Shown piece after piece: positions 1 through 9,652 of a stretch of 64,000 nt of DNA; position 1 is the first letter of the stretch; the number at the start of each line of letters is the position of its first letter. A model generated the notes under the pieces. It did not search any database. It had not been told where the DNA came from and saw nothing but the letters and a program-made list of their open reading frames with translations. The DNA comes from Chlorobiota bacterium. Lineage in GTDB: Bacteria; Bacteroidota; Ignavibacteria; OLB7. The position numbers and the translations under genes are program-made. The stretch covers positions 124,001 through 188,000 of the forward strand of contig JAQBOZ010000009.1 in the NCBI GenBank assembly GCA_028287785.1. Direction: 5' to 3'.

Positions 1-539
1 GCGCGCTCAGAAATCATGACGCAATCCGCGATGTGATGGCGAAGGTTGTGCCGGGTTACGAACAGATCGCGAAGATCGGTCGTACAAGAGAGGAGTTTCA
101 TGTCGATGGTCGCGTGCGGCACGAGCCGAGCTTTCCGTTCCCGGATGGCCGGGCTCGTTTTATTCCCGTCGATTCGCCGAAGGATGATCTGCTTCCCAAT
201 GAGCTTCGGCTGATGACGATTCGATCGGAAGGGCAGTTCAATACCGTTGTCTACGAGGAGAATGATCGCTACCGCAACCAGTCCGCGCGCGATGTGATTC
301 TTCTGAATGCGCGCGATATCGAGCGGTTTGGTTTCCGCGATGGCGAGCGCATTACCGTGCGCTCATCCGTCGGCGAAATGCGGAACATTCGCGTGGCCTC
401 GTACGATATCGCTTCCGGAAGCGCCGCGATGTATTATCCCGAGGCCAATCTTCTGGTAAGCACCGGCGTCGATCCGAAGAGCGGCACGCCGGCGTACAAG
501 AATGTGCGCGTGACGTTGGAAACGTCAGGCAGGGGATGA
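1..539 (+). CDS. Molybdopterin oxidoreductase (FdhF/YdeP-like) C-terminal part, 5' truncated
   Basis: The frame is open to the left edge, so only the C-terminal ~178 residues are present. An N-H-D-x-I-R-D motif starts the readable part, and from about residue 65 there is a molybdopterin-dinucleotide-binding fold with R-S-E-G-Q-F-N and Y-R-N-Q-S-A-R-D. These match the YdeP/FdhF-like alpha subunits that bind a bis-MGD cofactor in the cytoplasm. The substrate cannot be told from this end: formate-dehydrogenase-like proteins of this branch often lack proven activity. A GTG at 33 would be an internal codon, not the start. No partner subunit follows. Confidence 0.85.
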   Translation, partial: ALRNHDAIRDVMAKVVPGYEQIAKIGRTREEFHVDGRVRHEPSFPFPDGRARFIPVDSPKDDLLPNELRLMTIRSEGQFNTVVYEENDRYRNQSARDVILLNARDIERFGFRDGERITVRSSVGEMRNIRVASYDIASGSAAMYYPEANLLVSTGVDPKSGTPAYKNVRVTLETSGRG

Positions 540-787
540 ACTGCCCGACGATCGATTATTTCCGGATTCAGCGATGGATGCGATCCCTGCCTGACGTTAC
601 GTTCACTTGATAATTATCGTGAAGCGGTTCACGACGAACAGATAGCTTCGAGGATAGTATATTCACCCCGGATCGGGGCCTGAAAGCCATCGCGCCGATC
701 ACGCCACTCCCCCCGCCATGCCTCGAACACAATCGCGTCGGCGCGGAATATCCGTGAAGCGACATCGATACCATTTCTTCCGCGATC

Positions 788-2104
788 ATGAAAAATGCAT
801 CGGGCTTCGCACTCGTCGTCGTTCCTGCTCTTATCCTCTCCTCCTGCTTCTTTAAATCCGACGAAACCGGATCGGCGGATAATGTGAAGGAGACAATGAT
901 CTGTCACACGCCGAAAGGGGATTATCTCATCACGCACGAGGAGATATTTCACGCGACATCGAAATCATCAGGTAGCTCCGGCACATTCATATCCGGCTAC
1001 GCCGATTATCGGTTTACGGTTCGTGAGCTCCAGTCGGGCAGGCTGGTGAAGCGATTGGTTACGGGAGATCGATCCGAGGATATTCTGCCGCTTGGATATG
1101 ATGGAACGCGCCTCTGGTGCTATAGCGCCGATAAGGAAATCGGGCTGCATGGGCGCGATCCGATAACGCTGCTCGTTACCGTTACGCAGGCGCAGATCAC
1201 GGCGGCAAATCCATCGCTCGCACATAATCTGAGCGCCCCGGCGGCCACCGAAGCTGGTAAAATGTATTCCTACGATTATTTCAGCGGGCGCGTGATCCTG
1301 ACCGATCTTCAGGGAAATATTCTGGCGCTCGATCCCGCCACGCTCCGCACGACATCGATTCCCAAAATGCCGGAGTCTCCGGTGCATTTCCACAATGCCA
1401 GCTCCACCAGCGCGTATCGGTGGGGGAAGGAGACGATTTCCCTTGTCGGCGAGCCACGCAGGAAAATAGAGCTCTCCGGCGGCCGGACGAGCCGGGAGAG
1501 TTATCTGAATGCGGCGCTGTTGCTGGAGCAGGGGAGCGATCATCTGGCGGAAGTTGGAAATCGAATGAAGGGGGGAAATCAGGATGCCAGAGCGGATCTG
1601 CGGCGGCAGTGCGATTCCCTGAAGCTTCTCTATCCCGTCCTGAGCGAAGGGCGTCGGGCATATGCCAGCATTCGCGATGCCGATATCCCCAATCATTATT
1701 ACGAGAAGGCAAGAATGCTGGAGCGATTGACCGAGGACAGCGTTCACGACGATGACCGGACCCTCGATCACCTTTCCTCCATGGTGCTCGGCTGCGATTC
1801 CACCACGGCCTATATCCTTCATTCAGGCAATCTGACCGACACCAGCAATATTCTCATTTCCAGAATCGGCCTGAAGAATGGAGAATATGTGACGCTCTGG
1901 ACAACACGGGTTCCGAACATTTTCTTCGACCCTTCAAAGGGCATCAGGAAAAATTCTCTCGGCGATGTATTTAAATCGGGAAATCCCCATTTCGATTATG
2001 AATGGTACGGCGTGGAGGGAAATGTCCTTGTGGGGATAAAAATGCTCTTTGCATTCGGGATCGATATTCTCACCGGAAAGCTGCTATGGAGGGAACAACT
2101 GTGA
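788..2104 (+). CDS. Lipoprotein with PQQ-like/beta-propeller features
   Basis: 438 residues. The first 20 form a lipoprotein signal: a short charged start, a hydrophobic run and a lipobox L-S-S-C with the lipidated Cys at 20. The middle has repeated blocks such as L-Q-G-N-I-L-A-L-D-P and the C-terminus I-L-T-G-K-L-L-W-R, typical of PQQ-like propeller blades that end in a Trp. This suggests an outer-membrane-anchored beta-propeller of unknown ligand. No enzymatic motif is visible. It stands alone, with about 250 bp of non-coding sequence upstream. Confidence 0.7.
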   Translation: MKNASGFALVVVPALILSSCFFKSDETGSADNVKETMICHTPKGDYLITHEEIFHATSKSSGSSGTFISGYADYRFTVRELQSGRLVKRLVTGDRSEDILPLGYDGTRLWCYSADKEIGLHGRDPITLLVTVTQAQITAANPSLAHNLSAPAATEAGKMYSYDYFSGRVILTDLQGNILALDPATLRTTSIPKMPESPVHFHNASSTSAYRWGKETISLVGEPRRKIELSGGRTSRESYLNAALLLEQGSDHLAEVGNRMKGGNQDARADLRRQCDSLKLLYPVLSEGRRAYASIRDADIPNHYYEKARMLERLTEDSVHDDDRTLDHLSSMVLGCDSTTAYILHSGNLTDTSNILISRIGLKNGEYVTLWTTRVPNIFFDPSKGIRKNSLGDVFKSGNPHFDYEWYGVEGNVLVGIKMLFAFGIDILTGKLLWREQL

Positions 2105-2291
2105 TCCTTCACGATATCCCGAAAATGCCGACCCGCCGGGGTCAGGTGGATGTCTCGACCGGCTGCCGGAGAGATCCGGCGGTTCTGGAGAAGCACATTC
2201 CCATGCCGGTAGTATATTCGTGGATGGGCCGGAGCGTCGGTGCGTGGGCCCCATCAACTCAGCATTTATATATCTATCGGGCAACCTCAGC

Positions 2292-2828
2292 ATGAAGGTC
2301 GAAACTCTGCGGATTGGAATGAGCGTGAAGCATCCCTACTACGGCGTGGGAAAGATCAAGGCTATCACCGAGCACACTGTCGATATCGCTTTCGATGATA
2401 AGACGAGGACGATTTCCCCGGATACCGCGGAGTTGCAGCCGGCCGAGCCGACGGTGGAGGTGAGCGGGCTCGATCTTCCGCTCGCGCATTTCGTCCGCGA
2501 TACGGTGGAGAGGGTGATAAACCGTCTTGGGCTTGAGAAGCCGGAGAGCGTCGTGGAGGAGCTTGGCGCGCGGTGGAATGGAGGCGAGCTTGTCATGCAG
2601 CCGGCCGATCGCGGATTGCAGGCCAAGGAAGTGCCGATGGAGGTCTTTTTCCACAAGATCGTGATGATGCGGAACAACCTTCGCGTGCTGGAGCAGAAGA
2701 TCAACGCTCATGCGGTGCTGACCGATGGCGAGAAGGTCGAGATGCAGCAGTATATCACCAAGTGCTACGGCTCGATGACCACGTTCAATATCCTTTTCAA
2801 GCATAAGGATGGACAGTTCGGCGAGTAG
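2292..2828 (+). CDS. SH3-like/CarD-type small cytoplasmic protein
   Basis: 178 residues from an ATG that begins M-K-V-E-T-L. The frame is open further upstream, but that part is low in protein character. Residues 8-45 (G-M-S-V-K-H-P-Y-Y-G-V-G-K-I) resemble the SH3/Tudor-like fold of CarD- and hypoxia-domain proteins, which start with a 'G-x-x-V-x-H-x-x-y-G-x-G' turn. The rest is helical with basic and acidic stretches and no known catalytic motif. It may bind RNA polymerase or nucleic acid; that is inference only. It is followed 70 bp later by an acetyltransferase gene. Confidence 0.7.
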   Translation: MKVETLRIGMSVKHPYYGVGKIKAITEHTVDIAFDDKTRTISPDTAELQPAEPTVEVSGLDLPLAHFVRDTVERVINRLGLEKPESVVEELGARWNGGELVMQPADRGLQAKEVPMEVFFHKIVMMRNNLRVLEQKINAHAVLTDGEKVEMQQYITKCYGSMTTFNILFKHKDGQFGE

Positions 2829-2897
2829 CTCCGATCGGCCCTCCAATTGTCGTGTCCGCCCGCATGCCACGGGTTTCTTCCACGTTCCTGTCTGACC

Positions 2898-3347
2898 ATG
2901 ACGCCGGAATTTCATCAACTCACCCACGCGGATCTGGATCGTCTTGTGGCGATGATGCGCGAATATTATCTGTACGATAATCTCGTGTTCGACGAGGACG
3001 TTGCGCGCAACGCCGCCTCCATGCTGCTGGAGGATGAATCGCTTGGCGGGATCTGGCTGATCCGGCTGGATGGCGTGGAGGTCGGCTATGCGGTGCTGGC
3101 CTATAGCTTCAGCCTGGAGTTTCATGGCAGGCAGGCGTTTGTCGATGAGCTCTATGTGCGGGAGGCGCACCGTGGCCGGAGTATCGGCACCGCCACACTG
3201 GACTTCCTTGCGGTGTTCTGCGGATCGCGCGGCATCCGGGCATTGCGACTGGAGGTGGAGCGGGAGAATAAACCGGCGCAGGGATTGTATCGAAAAATCG
3301 GGTTCGAGCAGCACGATCGTTATCTGATGACACGATGGCTGCTCTGA
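2898..3347 (+). CDS. GNAT family N-acetyltransferase
   Basis: 149 residues from the ATG reading M-T-P-E-F-H. The fold order is typical of GNAT: an N-terminal helix pair, the beta4 strand V-D-E-L-Y-V, then the acetyl-CoA pyrophosphate loop R-G-R-S-I-G (R-x-x-G-x-G/A type), and beta5 L-R-L-E-V followed by N-K-P-A-Q-G-L-Y-R-K-I-G-F. It transfers acetyl from acetyl-CoA to an amine, and the substrate cannot be read from sequence. An upstream in-frame start 51 bp earlier adds residues that do not belong to the fold. Confidence 0.85.
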   Translation: MTPEFHQLTHADLDRLVAMMREYYLYDNLVFDEDVARNAASMLLEDESLGGIWLIRLDGVEVGYAVLAYSFSLEFHGRQAFVDELYVREAHRGRSIGTATLDFLAVFCGSRGIRALRLEVERENKPAQGLYRKIGFEQHDRYLMTRWLL

Positions 3348-3378
3348 AGGCGATCAATACCTAAACCGGATGCAAGCC

Positions 3379-4026
3379 ATGAGCGATTCGACGACCGAGG
3401 GATATTTCAGGGAGGGATGGGAGTGCCTTGCCGGGCAGGATTACGTTGGCGCCATCTCAGCCGTTGCGCCCCATCTCAAATCGAGCGATCCGGGGGAGCG
3501 GACGGAGGCAGGCAAGATCGCCGGCCTTGCGTACTTCAGTCTCGGTGAATATCCCAAAGCGTTGAACTACCTTGCCTCGGTTGCCGAGGGGGGCAGCGAT
3601 GCCGGCGACTGGTTCAACGTGCTGACCTCGGCGACGATGGCCGGGGAGATCGAGCGTGGCGAGCGAGCGCTTGCGCTGGCGATCAAGTGCCAGACCGATT
3701 CAGGTTATTCCCAGCAGCCGAGCATCCCCTTCATCAGGCTCTATTATGCTCACGCGCTCTGCGATGTGGAGGAGTTCGAGCGCGCATTTCTCCAGCTTCA
3801 GGAGCTTGCGGCCCTCTATTCCTCGCTCGGGATTACCGATACTCATTTCCTCTACACGCGCGGCATTCCATTCCTTTCAAACACCATGATCGCCGCGGCG
3901 CGCGTGTTCAAGGGGTTGGGGAATGCGTTCGATTCCGCCGGCTGGCTGGATCGCTTTGCGGAGACGCTCGATGTGGAGGGACGTGTGTTTGTTGTGGAGG
4001 TGCGATCGGAACTGGAAAACATCTGA
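3379..4026 (+). CDS. TPR-like helical repeat protein
   Basis: 215 residues, entirely helical, with TPR-like pairs: A-G-L-A-Y-F-S-L-G-E-Y-P-K-A-L-N-Y-L near residue 50 and Y-Y-A-H-A-L-C-D-V-E-E-F-E-R-A-F near 120. There is no signal peptide, so it is probably cytoplasmic and acts as a protein-interaction scaffold. A second ATG 9 bp upstream is an alternative start. It lies 31 bp after the acetyltransferase gene and may be co-transcribed with it. No specific partner can be named. Confidence 0.6.
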   Translation: MSDSTTEGYFREGWECLAGQDYVGAISAVAPHLKSSDPGERTEAGKIAGLAYFSLGEYPKALNYLASVAEGGSDAGDWFNVLTSATMAGEIERGERALALAIKCQTDSGYSQQPSIPFIRLYYAHALCDVEEFERAFLQLQELAALYSSLGITDTHFLYTRGIPFLSNTMIAAARVFKGLGNAFDSAGWLDRFAETLDVEGRVFVVEVRSELENI

Positions 4027-4147
4027 TGAAATGACGGCGTGGGCGGAGTATCGTCTCGTCAATTCAATGGAATGCAATCGGGGATGTGCCTGTACAAACG
4101 CATCCCCGATTGCTTTTAACCGCGTAGAATATCCTGGTGCCCGTGCA

Positions 4148-4561
4148 TCAGCACGGGAGTATGGTGATACTGACGCAGCCGAACATATCGACCGTTACGC
4201 TCAGGCAGACTGGTGGGCATGGCGGGAAGAAATAGCGAACCGGCGGCCCGTTCGGGAAGGCCATGGTGGCACCGCCGTCGAGCGAAGCCCACACGATGCC
4301 CGGCTGTGGAGGGCATGGCGGAGGGATCGGATAGGTAAAGCTGCCGCATGTGTTGACGACCTGCGCGGCCGTCGCCCCGTTTGTCCAACGGCTCGTTACG
4401 ATATACGGAAAACAATTCGGCGGAATGGAGCAGGAAGCCGTGATTACGTACGTACACGGACACTGCGGGATCTGCGCCGATGCTGACGATGTCGCGCCGA
4501 TGCTGGCGATGACAAGCGTAAACAAGGCAACGAGCATTGCCAGAACAGTTCTTCGCTTCAT
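4148..4561 (-). CDS. Small secreted Cys/Pro-rich protein
   Basis: 137 residues. The first ~29 form a classical signal peptide (M-K-R-R, a hydrophobic core, then A-S-A-Q). The mature part has about ten Cys and many Pro in pairs such as C-P-C, C-S-I-P-P-N-C and P-P-C-P-P, which suggests disulphide bonding outside the cytoplasm. No family is recognised. Its promoter region carries the same palindrome-plus-minus-7 arrangement found upstream of the two beta-propeller paralogues at 8.1 and 10.1 kb, so they are probably co-regulated. Confidence 0.75.
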   Translation of the reverse strand: MKRRTVLAMLVALFTLVIASIGATSSASAQIPQCPCTYVITASCSIPPNCFPYIVTSRWTNGATAAQVVNTCGSFTYPIPPPCPPQPGIVWASLDGGATMAFPNGPPVRYFFPPCPPVCLSVTVDMFGCVSITILPC

Positions 4562-4806
4562 AAATTTTGTCTCCGGATTAATCTGGTTGATTGGTCCGGC
4601 ATCTGTTCGCTGGAACAGTCGGAACCGGTGTGATATTCGATGTCATGTTCCGTGAAATCGAAATCACTCCGCGCCGACAACGGGGATGCCGTGAAGTCCT
4701 TTCTGAATATTCGCCACGGGCCGGGATAGTATATCATGTACGCCCACCGCGTGATCCGGGACCACGGTACGCGACACTGAATTCCGGCGCATTGGAAATT
4801 CAGTGG

Positions 4807-4857
4807 CGAAATTAGATGTTCGATATAATTTTCAACAGTACATCATTGTGTACCCCC
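4807..4857 (-). promoter_or_regulatory. Palindromic box plus TAnnTTTG-like -7 element
   Basis: On the minus strand the palindrome core GTACACAATGATGTAC (4838-4853), flanked by G-runs, is followed 23 nt later by TAATTTCG (4814-4807), close to the Bacteroidota -7 consensus TAnnTTTG. No good -33 TTG lies at the usual distance, so the palindrome may be the site of an activator. The downstream gene is the secreted Cys-rich protein, about 250 nt away. The rest of the 4562-4959 intergenic region shows nothing else I can name. Confidence 0.5.
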
Positions 4858-4959
4858 GGAAAATAGTTTCGTGCGGTGACGCGCTGTCGAAAATTGCCTG
4901 ATCATGGCGCTGCAAATAAATCGCGGTCGTTGTTCCCCTCATCTTCGTATCATCACATC

Positions 4960-5355
4960 ATGGCGCCAAGAAAGAGAACAATTGAGGAGATCGTCATGCT
5001 GGCCGCGCCGGTGCTGAGCCAGCAACAGCGAAGTGATTTCGACGAGGGGAGATCGCTCTTCAACGCGGGGAGCTACTGGCACGCGCATGAGTCATGGGAA
5101 AGGGTGTGGCTGGCGATGGGAAACGGCGACGGGGATGATGCCGAAATCATCCTGCGCGGGCTGATCCAGCTTGCCGCCGCGCTTCATCTGTCGGGCATCG
5201 GCAGGATGGATGGCTCCATGAGCAACTTCAGGAAGGCGGAGGAGAAGCTGGCGATCGCCCCGCGTGATTTTCTCGGCATCGATATTCCGGCGCTGGTGGG
5301 GTTTATCCGCGCACGCCGGTCGGGTGATGCATCGATCGTTCCTCCGCCTGTCTAG
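4960..5355 (+). CDS. DUF309 domain protein
   Basis: 131 residues from ATG (M-A-P-R-K-R). It contains the DUF309 signature F-D-E-G-R-x-L-F-N-A-G-x-Y-W-x-A-H-E-x-W-E-x-x-W near residues 27-50 and a second helix L-R-G-L-I-Q-L-A-A-A-L-H. The family is a small all-helical metal-site-like domain whose biochemical role is not known. An earlier in-frame start at 4876 would add 28 residues without family similarity. Alternative start: the ATG at 4996. Confidence 0.85.
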   Translation: MAPRKRTIEEIVMLAAPVLSQQQRSDFDEGRSLFNAGSYWHAHESWERVWLAMGNGDGDDAEIILRGLIQLAAALHLSGIGRMDGSMSNFRKAEEKLAIAPRDFLGIDIPALVGFIRARRSGDASIVPPPV

Positions 5356-5487
5356 TGGGCTTTCCAGGTGAATGCCGCCGCCTCGCTGCCGGGGGCCTGT
5401 CATGAGGTCTTACACTTCACCGAGGCCGATCCGGCTAAATTGCCGGGCAATCTTCAACCATATCCGCGTTTCGCAACTCGTCGATCT

Positions 5488-7386
5488 ATGAGCATTATCT
5501 CTCTTGAAAACGTCAGCAAGGATTTCGGTGTCGGGCCTCTGTTCCAGGAGGTGACGTTCGGTCTGGAGGCGGGGGAACGCGTGGGGCTTATCGGCTCGAA
5601 CGGCGCCGGGAAAACCACGCTGCTCAGGATCATCGCCGGCGATGATCAGCCGGATCGTGGCCGTGTGATGCGCGGCGGAAATCCCGTGGTCTCCTATCTC
5701 TCGCAGAACCCTCCGTTCGATCCCGAGGGAACGGTGCTGGATGCGATCTACGCCGCGAGCACCGAGACCATGCGGATGCTCCACGATTACGAGGCGGCAT
5801 GCAACGCGCTCTCCACGCATGACGGCGATGATACGGCATTGATGGCGCGGATCTCCGAGCTGGGATCGGAACTGGAAGCCATCGGCGCCTGGAGCCTTGA
5901 GACGGAGGCCAAGATCATTCTGGACCGGCTCGGCATCAGCGATACATCGGCAAAAATGGGGACGCTCTCCGGCGGCCAGCGGAAACGCGTCGCGCTTGCC
6001 CACGCGCTGATCGAGCGACCCGATCTTCTGATCCTGGATGAGCCGACCAACCATCTCGATGTTGATACGATCGCGTGGCTGGAGTCCTATCTGGCGCGCT
6101 ATACCGGCGCGCTGCTGCTGGTGACGCACGATCGCTATTTCCTGGATCGCGTGACCAACCGGATTCTGGAGATCGATCGGGGTCGCGTGCAGGGCTACAC
6201 CGGCGGCTACGCTTATTTCCTGGAGAAGAAGGATGAGCAGGAGCTTCGTCTCGAAGTAGAGGGGCGGAAGCGGGAGGCGCTGATCCGGCAGGAGCTTGCA
6301 TGGCTCCGGCGCGGGGCAAAGGCGCGTACCACCAAGCAGAAGGCGCGGATCGATCGCGCCGAGAATCTGATGGCGCAGCCGAAGGAGAAGAAAAAAGAGG
6401 AGATGGATATCTCCGTCGGCTCGCGCCGGCTCGGAAGCCGGATCATCGAGATGCACAACGTGTCGAAGTCGTACGACGGAAAGAAACTTCTGGATGGGTT
6501 TACCTACACGTTGCAGCGCGGCGACAGGATCGGCATCATCGGGCCGAACGGATCGGGGAAGACGACACTGCTCGATATCATCACCGGCAGGGTCGAGGCG
6601 GATTCCGGTCGGGCGGATATCGGCGAAACCGTCGTTATCGGCTACTACGATCAGGAGAGCCGCGCGCTGGACACTGAAATGCGCGTGATCGAATATATCC
6701 GCGAGGTGGCCGACAATATCACAACCGCCGATGGATCGTTGATCACCGCCAGCCAGATGCTCGAGCGATTCCTCTTCCCTCCGGCAATGCAGTACGGCGT
6801 CATCGGCAAACTCTCCGGCGGTGAACGGCGACGGCTCTACCTTCTCCGCCTGCTGATGGGGACACCGAACGTCCTGATCCTCGACGAGCCGACGAACGAT
6901 CTCGATATAGAAACTCTCCAGACGATGGAGGATTACCTTGAGGGTTTCGGCGGCTGCCTTATCGTGGTGAGCCACGATCGATATTTTCTTGACCGGACGG
7001 TGGACCACATTTTTCGGTTCGATGGTGAGGGCCGGGTGAGGGAGTATCCCGGAAATTACAGCGCCTATCTGGAGATCACCGAGCGTGAAGCCGCCGAGGC
7101 GGCAGCGGCTGCCCAGCCCCCGAAGCCGGCTGAAGTCCCGAAGCAGACGCAGACGAAAAGCGATCCATCGGCCCGGAAGCTCAGCTACAAGGAGCGGCAG
7201 GAGCTTGGAGTGCTGGAAACGCGTATCGCCGCCGCCGAGGGGAAGAAGAGGGACCTGGAGGAGAAGATCGCGGCGCTGGGATCGGATTATGTCGCCGTTC
7301 GCGATCGCTCGGAGGAGCTTCAGAAGCTGCTTGCAGGTCTTGAACGGGATATGGAGCGCTGGGCGGAGCTTGCGGAGTTCGCATAG
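5488..7386 (+). CDS. ABC-F family ATP-binding protein (Uup-like)
   Basis: 632 residues with two ABC domains and no membrane segments. Domain 1: Walker A G-S-N-G-A-G-K-T at 36-43, signature L-S-G-G-Q, Walker B L-L-I-L-D-E-P-T-N-H-L-D. Domain 2: G-P-N-G-S-G-K-T, L-S-G-G-E-R, L-I-L-D-E-P-T-N-D-L-D. The linker is rich in Arg/Lys and the C-terminus has a Pro/Ala-rich spacer followed by a coiled coil, as in Uup. ABC-F proteins act on ribosomes (translation factors, antibiotic protection) or, for Uup, on DNA and ribosome stalling. The start chosen is the ATG before S-I-I-S-L-E-N-V; the upstream extension has no family match. Confidence 0.92.
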   Translation: MSIISLENVSKDFGVGPLFQEVTFGLEAGERVGLIGSNGAGKTTLLRIIAGDDQPDRGRVMRGGNPVVSYLSQNPPFDPEGTVLDAIYAASTETMRMLHDYEAACNALSTHDGDDTALMARISELGSELEAIGAWSLETEAKIILDRLGISDTSAKMGTLSGGQRKRVALAHALIERPDLLILDEPTNHLDVDTIAWLESYLARYTGALLLVTHDRYFLDRVTNRILEIDRGRVQGYTGGYAYFLEKKDEQELRLEVEGRKREALIRQELAWLRRGAKARTTKQKARIDRAENLMAQPKEKKKEEMDISVGSRRLGSRIIEMHNVSKSYDGKKLLDGFTYTLQRGDRIGIIGPNGSGKTTLLDIITGRVEADSGRADIGETVVIGYYDQESRALDTEMRVIEYIREVADNITTADGSLITASQMLERFLFPPAMQYGVIGKLSGGERRRLYLLRLLMGTPNVLILDEPTNDLDIETLQTMEDYLEGFGGCLIVVSHDRYFLDRTVDHIFRFDGEGRVREYPGNYSAYLEITEREAAEAAAAAQPPKPAEVPKQTQTKSDPSARKLSYKERQELGVLETRIAAAEGKKRDLEEKIAALGSDYVAVRDRSEELQKLLAGLERDMERWAELAEFA

Positions 7387-7560
7387 GCAGACCGTTGAAG
7401 GACACCATCTGCTGCGTTGTCCTTCACCGTTCGCTCACTGCGGCGTCCAGACGGACGCCGCATTCGCTCAGGTTCGGCCGCCTTGCATCTGGTCGTCCTT
7501 GAACCGTCCGCATCCTCGAAGTACGCCGAACAACGTATCCACCGCATCAATAGAATCATT

Positions 7561-7614
7561 CTCCCAGGCCCCGGATGGGCGCCATAGCCTGTGCGCGGGG
7601 CATCGCCCCGCGCA
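7561..7614. repeat. Dispersed REP-like element, copy 1
   Basis: A GC-rich element ending in the hairpin GCGCGGGGCATCGCCCCGCG. It aligns closely with 19809-19863, which has CCCCGGAGGGGCG and GCGCGGGGCAGCGCCCCGCGC in the same order. Both copies lie between genes. It resembles the extragenic repeats often scattered in planctomycete and FCB genomes. Confidence 0.6.
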
Positions 7615-7757
7615 TGATAAAATTCAGATGAAATATGAAATAAAATTAAATGTGCAGTTTTCCGAATTGTATGTTTTTCGTGAAAAATGATGGAATTCGG
7701 ATTCGTTGTATCGCCACTGTCAATCATTAATCGTGCTTAAATCGTAAATATTTACCA

Positions 7758-7808
7758 GGGGTACACAAAGATGTACTCCCACATGGTAATTCGGAATTGC
7801 TATTTTTG
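7758..7808 (+). promoter_or_regulatory. Palindromic box plus TATTTTTG -7 element upstream of propeller paralogue 1
   Basis: The core GTACACAAAGATGTAC sits at 7761-7776 with symmetric flanks (GGG/CTCCC). It is followed 24 nt later by TATTTTTG at 7801-7808, an exact TAnnTTTG -7 element. The coding start at 8077 leaves a leader of about 260 nt. The 7387-8076 gap otherwise holds only the REP-like repeat. Confidence 0.55.
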
Positions 7809-8076
7809 CGCCGCGTGATGGAAGAGCGTAATGCTTCTTCTCACGCCGTATCACATTGCGGATTGCCCGATTATATCTCGTGCATTTTCGTGTGTTCGTG
7901 TCGTTCCCCCACAGACCAAAGCGACACGCCGGAACGATATCCGGCACCAGCTCACATTCGATTATTTCGAATTACAACCAATCAAGTCATCCGTGGCCGG
8001 TGGGACGCGCGCATATGCGCCATCCGGAGCATGCCGCGCATGCGGGTGAGCATTTACTCAATCACAGGGGGTTCCG

Positions 8077-9591
8077 ATGAGGAAAACTGCAAAGCGATTT
8101 GCAACGGGATGTCTGGCGCTTGCGGGCGCGGTGGCATTGATGATGGGCGCGGGGACGGTCGCGCACGCGCAGTATCAGGGATTGTATGGCGGCGCAAACG
8201 CCGATGCCGCGGAGGGGGGAATTATTCCAACCGGCGATGGTGAATATATCGCCGTGGGATATACCCTGAGCCTGGGCGCCGATCAGGATGTATATGTGGT
8301 GAAAACCAATCGCTGCGGACAGATCGTCTGGTCGCATGCCTATAATTTCGGTGGATTCGACTGGGGACGGAAAATCCGCGAAACGCGCGATGGGAATTAT
8401 GTGATCGTGGGGACCACGGAAAATCTCTTCAGCTGCACCAACGTGGATGCCTTCCTGATGGAGATCGATCGCGATGGCAACGTGCTGTGGGCAAACACCT
8501 ATGGCGGGCGCTCAAAGGATCTCGGACAGGATGTCCAGATCGACCCCGATGACGGCGATCTCTATTTCTGCGGCCAGAGTGCCAGCTTCGGTGCCGGCGG
8601 TTACGATGGATGGATCGGCCGTACCGATCCCACTGGCAACCTTCTCTGGAGCCGAGTCTACGGCGGTGAAAGCGATGATCTGTTCAACAGCCTCGCCCTT
8701 TCCTGCAACGGCTCGGTATCCGCGGCCGGAAGCACCAGAAGCGCAACCGCCGCCGGCGATGAGCAGGTCTATGTGCTTCAGGCCAGCCGCGCAAACGGAT
8801 TCCCGCTCTGGTCGCAGCATTATGGACGCGATCGCGATGAGTCGGCATGGAGCATCGTGAGCTATCGTGATGATATCCTCTTCGTGGCCGGCCGGACCAA
8901 CCACTACGGCGGCCCCAATCAGGGATATGTCCTCGGCCTCAGGTGCGGCGATGGCGCGCCGATCGGCGATCTCGCGGTCTACGGAGCAAACCTTACCGGC
9001 GATGATCAGTTCACGGAAATCCAGGTGCTGCCGACCGGAAATCTGATCCTGACCGGCTTCCTTCAGAATGCACCGCAGGGCTTGGGTCGCTACGATGTGC
9101 ATCTGTTCGAGATGACTCCCGCCTTCGTCCCCGTGCTTACCCGTGTCTACGGTCGTGGCGGTGATGAGCAGGGATGGTCGGTGGCAGTCACCCGGCCGAT
9201 TTTCCCCACGCAGCCGTATGGCCTTATCCAGGCCGGCTGGAGCGAGAACAGCTTCCATGGCCTGGGCGGTCGCGATCTCTATGAAATCCTCTCCGACAAC
9301 GGCGGAAAGTCGGGCTGCAACGAGACAAAGCCTGCCATCCGTTGGGATTCACCGAAGTTCGAGCCGGAGCGGTTGCCGACCTGCTGGCCGATGGTGGACG
9401 TTCAGTGCCGTGCCCGCGTCGAGGAGCTCGATGGGGGAGAGGCTCGTCTTCTCTGCACCCCGTGCGTGCCGAATATCTCGCCGGAGAATGATCCTTCGTT
9501 CAGCCAGCGCGTTCCGTCGATGAATGGCGATGGCGTCGCGGCGAAGGCGGCAAATGGGCGGCAGGGCACCTTCCTCAGCCCGCAGAAATAA
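8077..9591 (+). CDS. Secreted beta-propeller protein with Cys-rich tail, paralogue 1
   Basis: 504 residues. A signal peptide of ~31 residues ends A-H-A-Q. The body is built of repeated blades of the form 'D-x-Y-V-V-K-x-x-x-x-G-x-I-x-W-x-x-x-Y-G-G', with at least six Y-G-G or F-G-G turns between 45 and 390. The last ~90 residues carry a Cys cluster (C-N-E, then P-T-C, V-Q-C, L-C-T-P-C). The same layout recurs in the next two genes. It is probably exported and forms a structural or binding propeller; no catalytic residues are evident. An RBS-like AGGGGG precedes the ATG. A strong hairpin terminator follows. Confidence 0.8.
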   Translation: MRKTAKRFATGCLALAGAVALMMGAGTVAHAQYQGLYGGANADAAEGGIIPTGDGEYIAVGYTLSLGADQDVYVVKTNRCGQIVWSHAYNFGGFDWGRKIRETRDGNYVIVGTTENLFSCTNVDAFLMEIDRDGNVLWANTYGGRSKDLGQDVQIDPDDGDLYFCGQSASFGAGGYDGWIGRTDPTGNLLWSRVYGGESDDLFNSLALSCNGSVSAAGSTRSATAAGDEQVYVLQASRANGFPLWSQHYGRDRDESAWSIVSYRDDILFVAGRTNHYGGPNQGYVLGLRCGDGAPIGDLAVYGANLTGDDQFTEIQVLPTGNLILTGFLQNAPQGLGRYDVHLFEMTPAFVPVLTRVYGRGGDEQGWSVAVTRPIFPTQPYGLIQAGWSENSFHGLGGRDLYEILSDNGGKSGCNETKPAIRWDSPKFEPERLPTCWPMVDVQCRARVEELDGGEARLLCTPCVPNISPENDPSFSQRVPSMNGDGVAAKAANGRQGTFLSPQK

Positions 9592-9652
9592 TCGCGTCGA
9601 TCCGAAATGCGCGGGCATCCGGATACGTGATATTCCGATCATTGATGATGAA

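Noticed and set aside
5410-7008. Long minus-strand frame of 532 codons
   Set aside because: It lies wholly inside the ABC-F gene on the other strand; the sense strand has all ABC motifs, and the GATC-rich codon use keeps the antisense frame open by chance.
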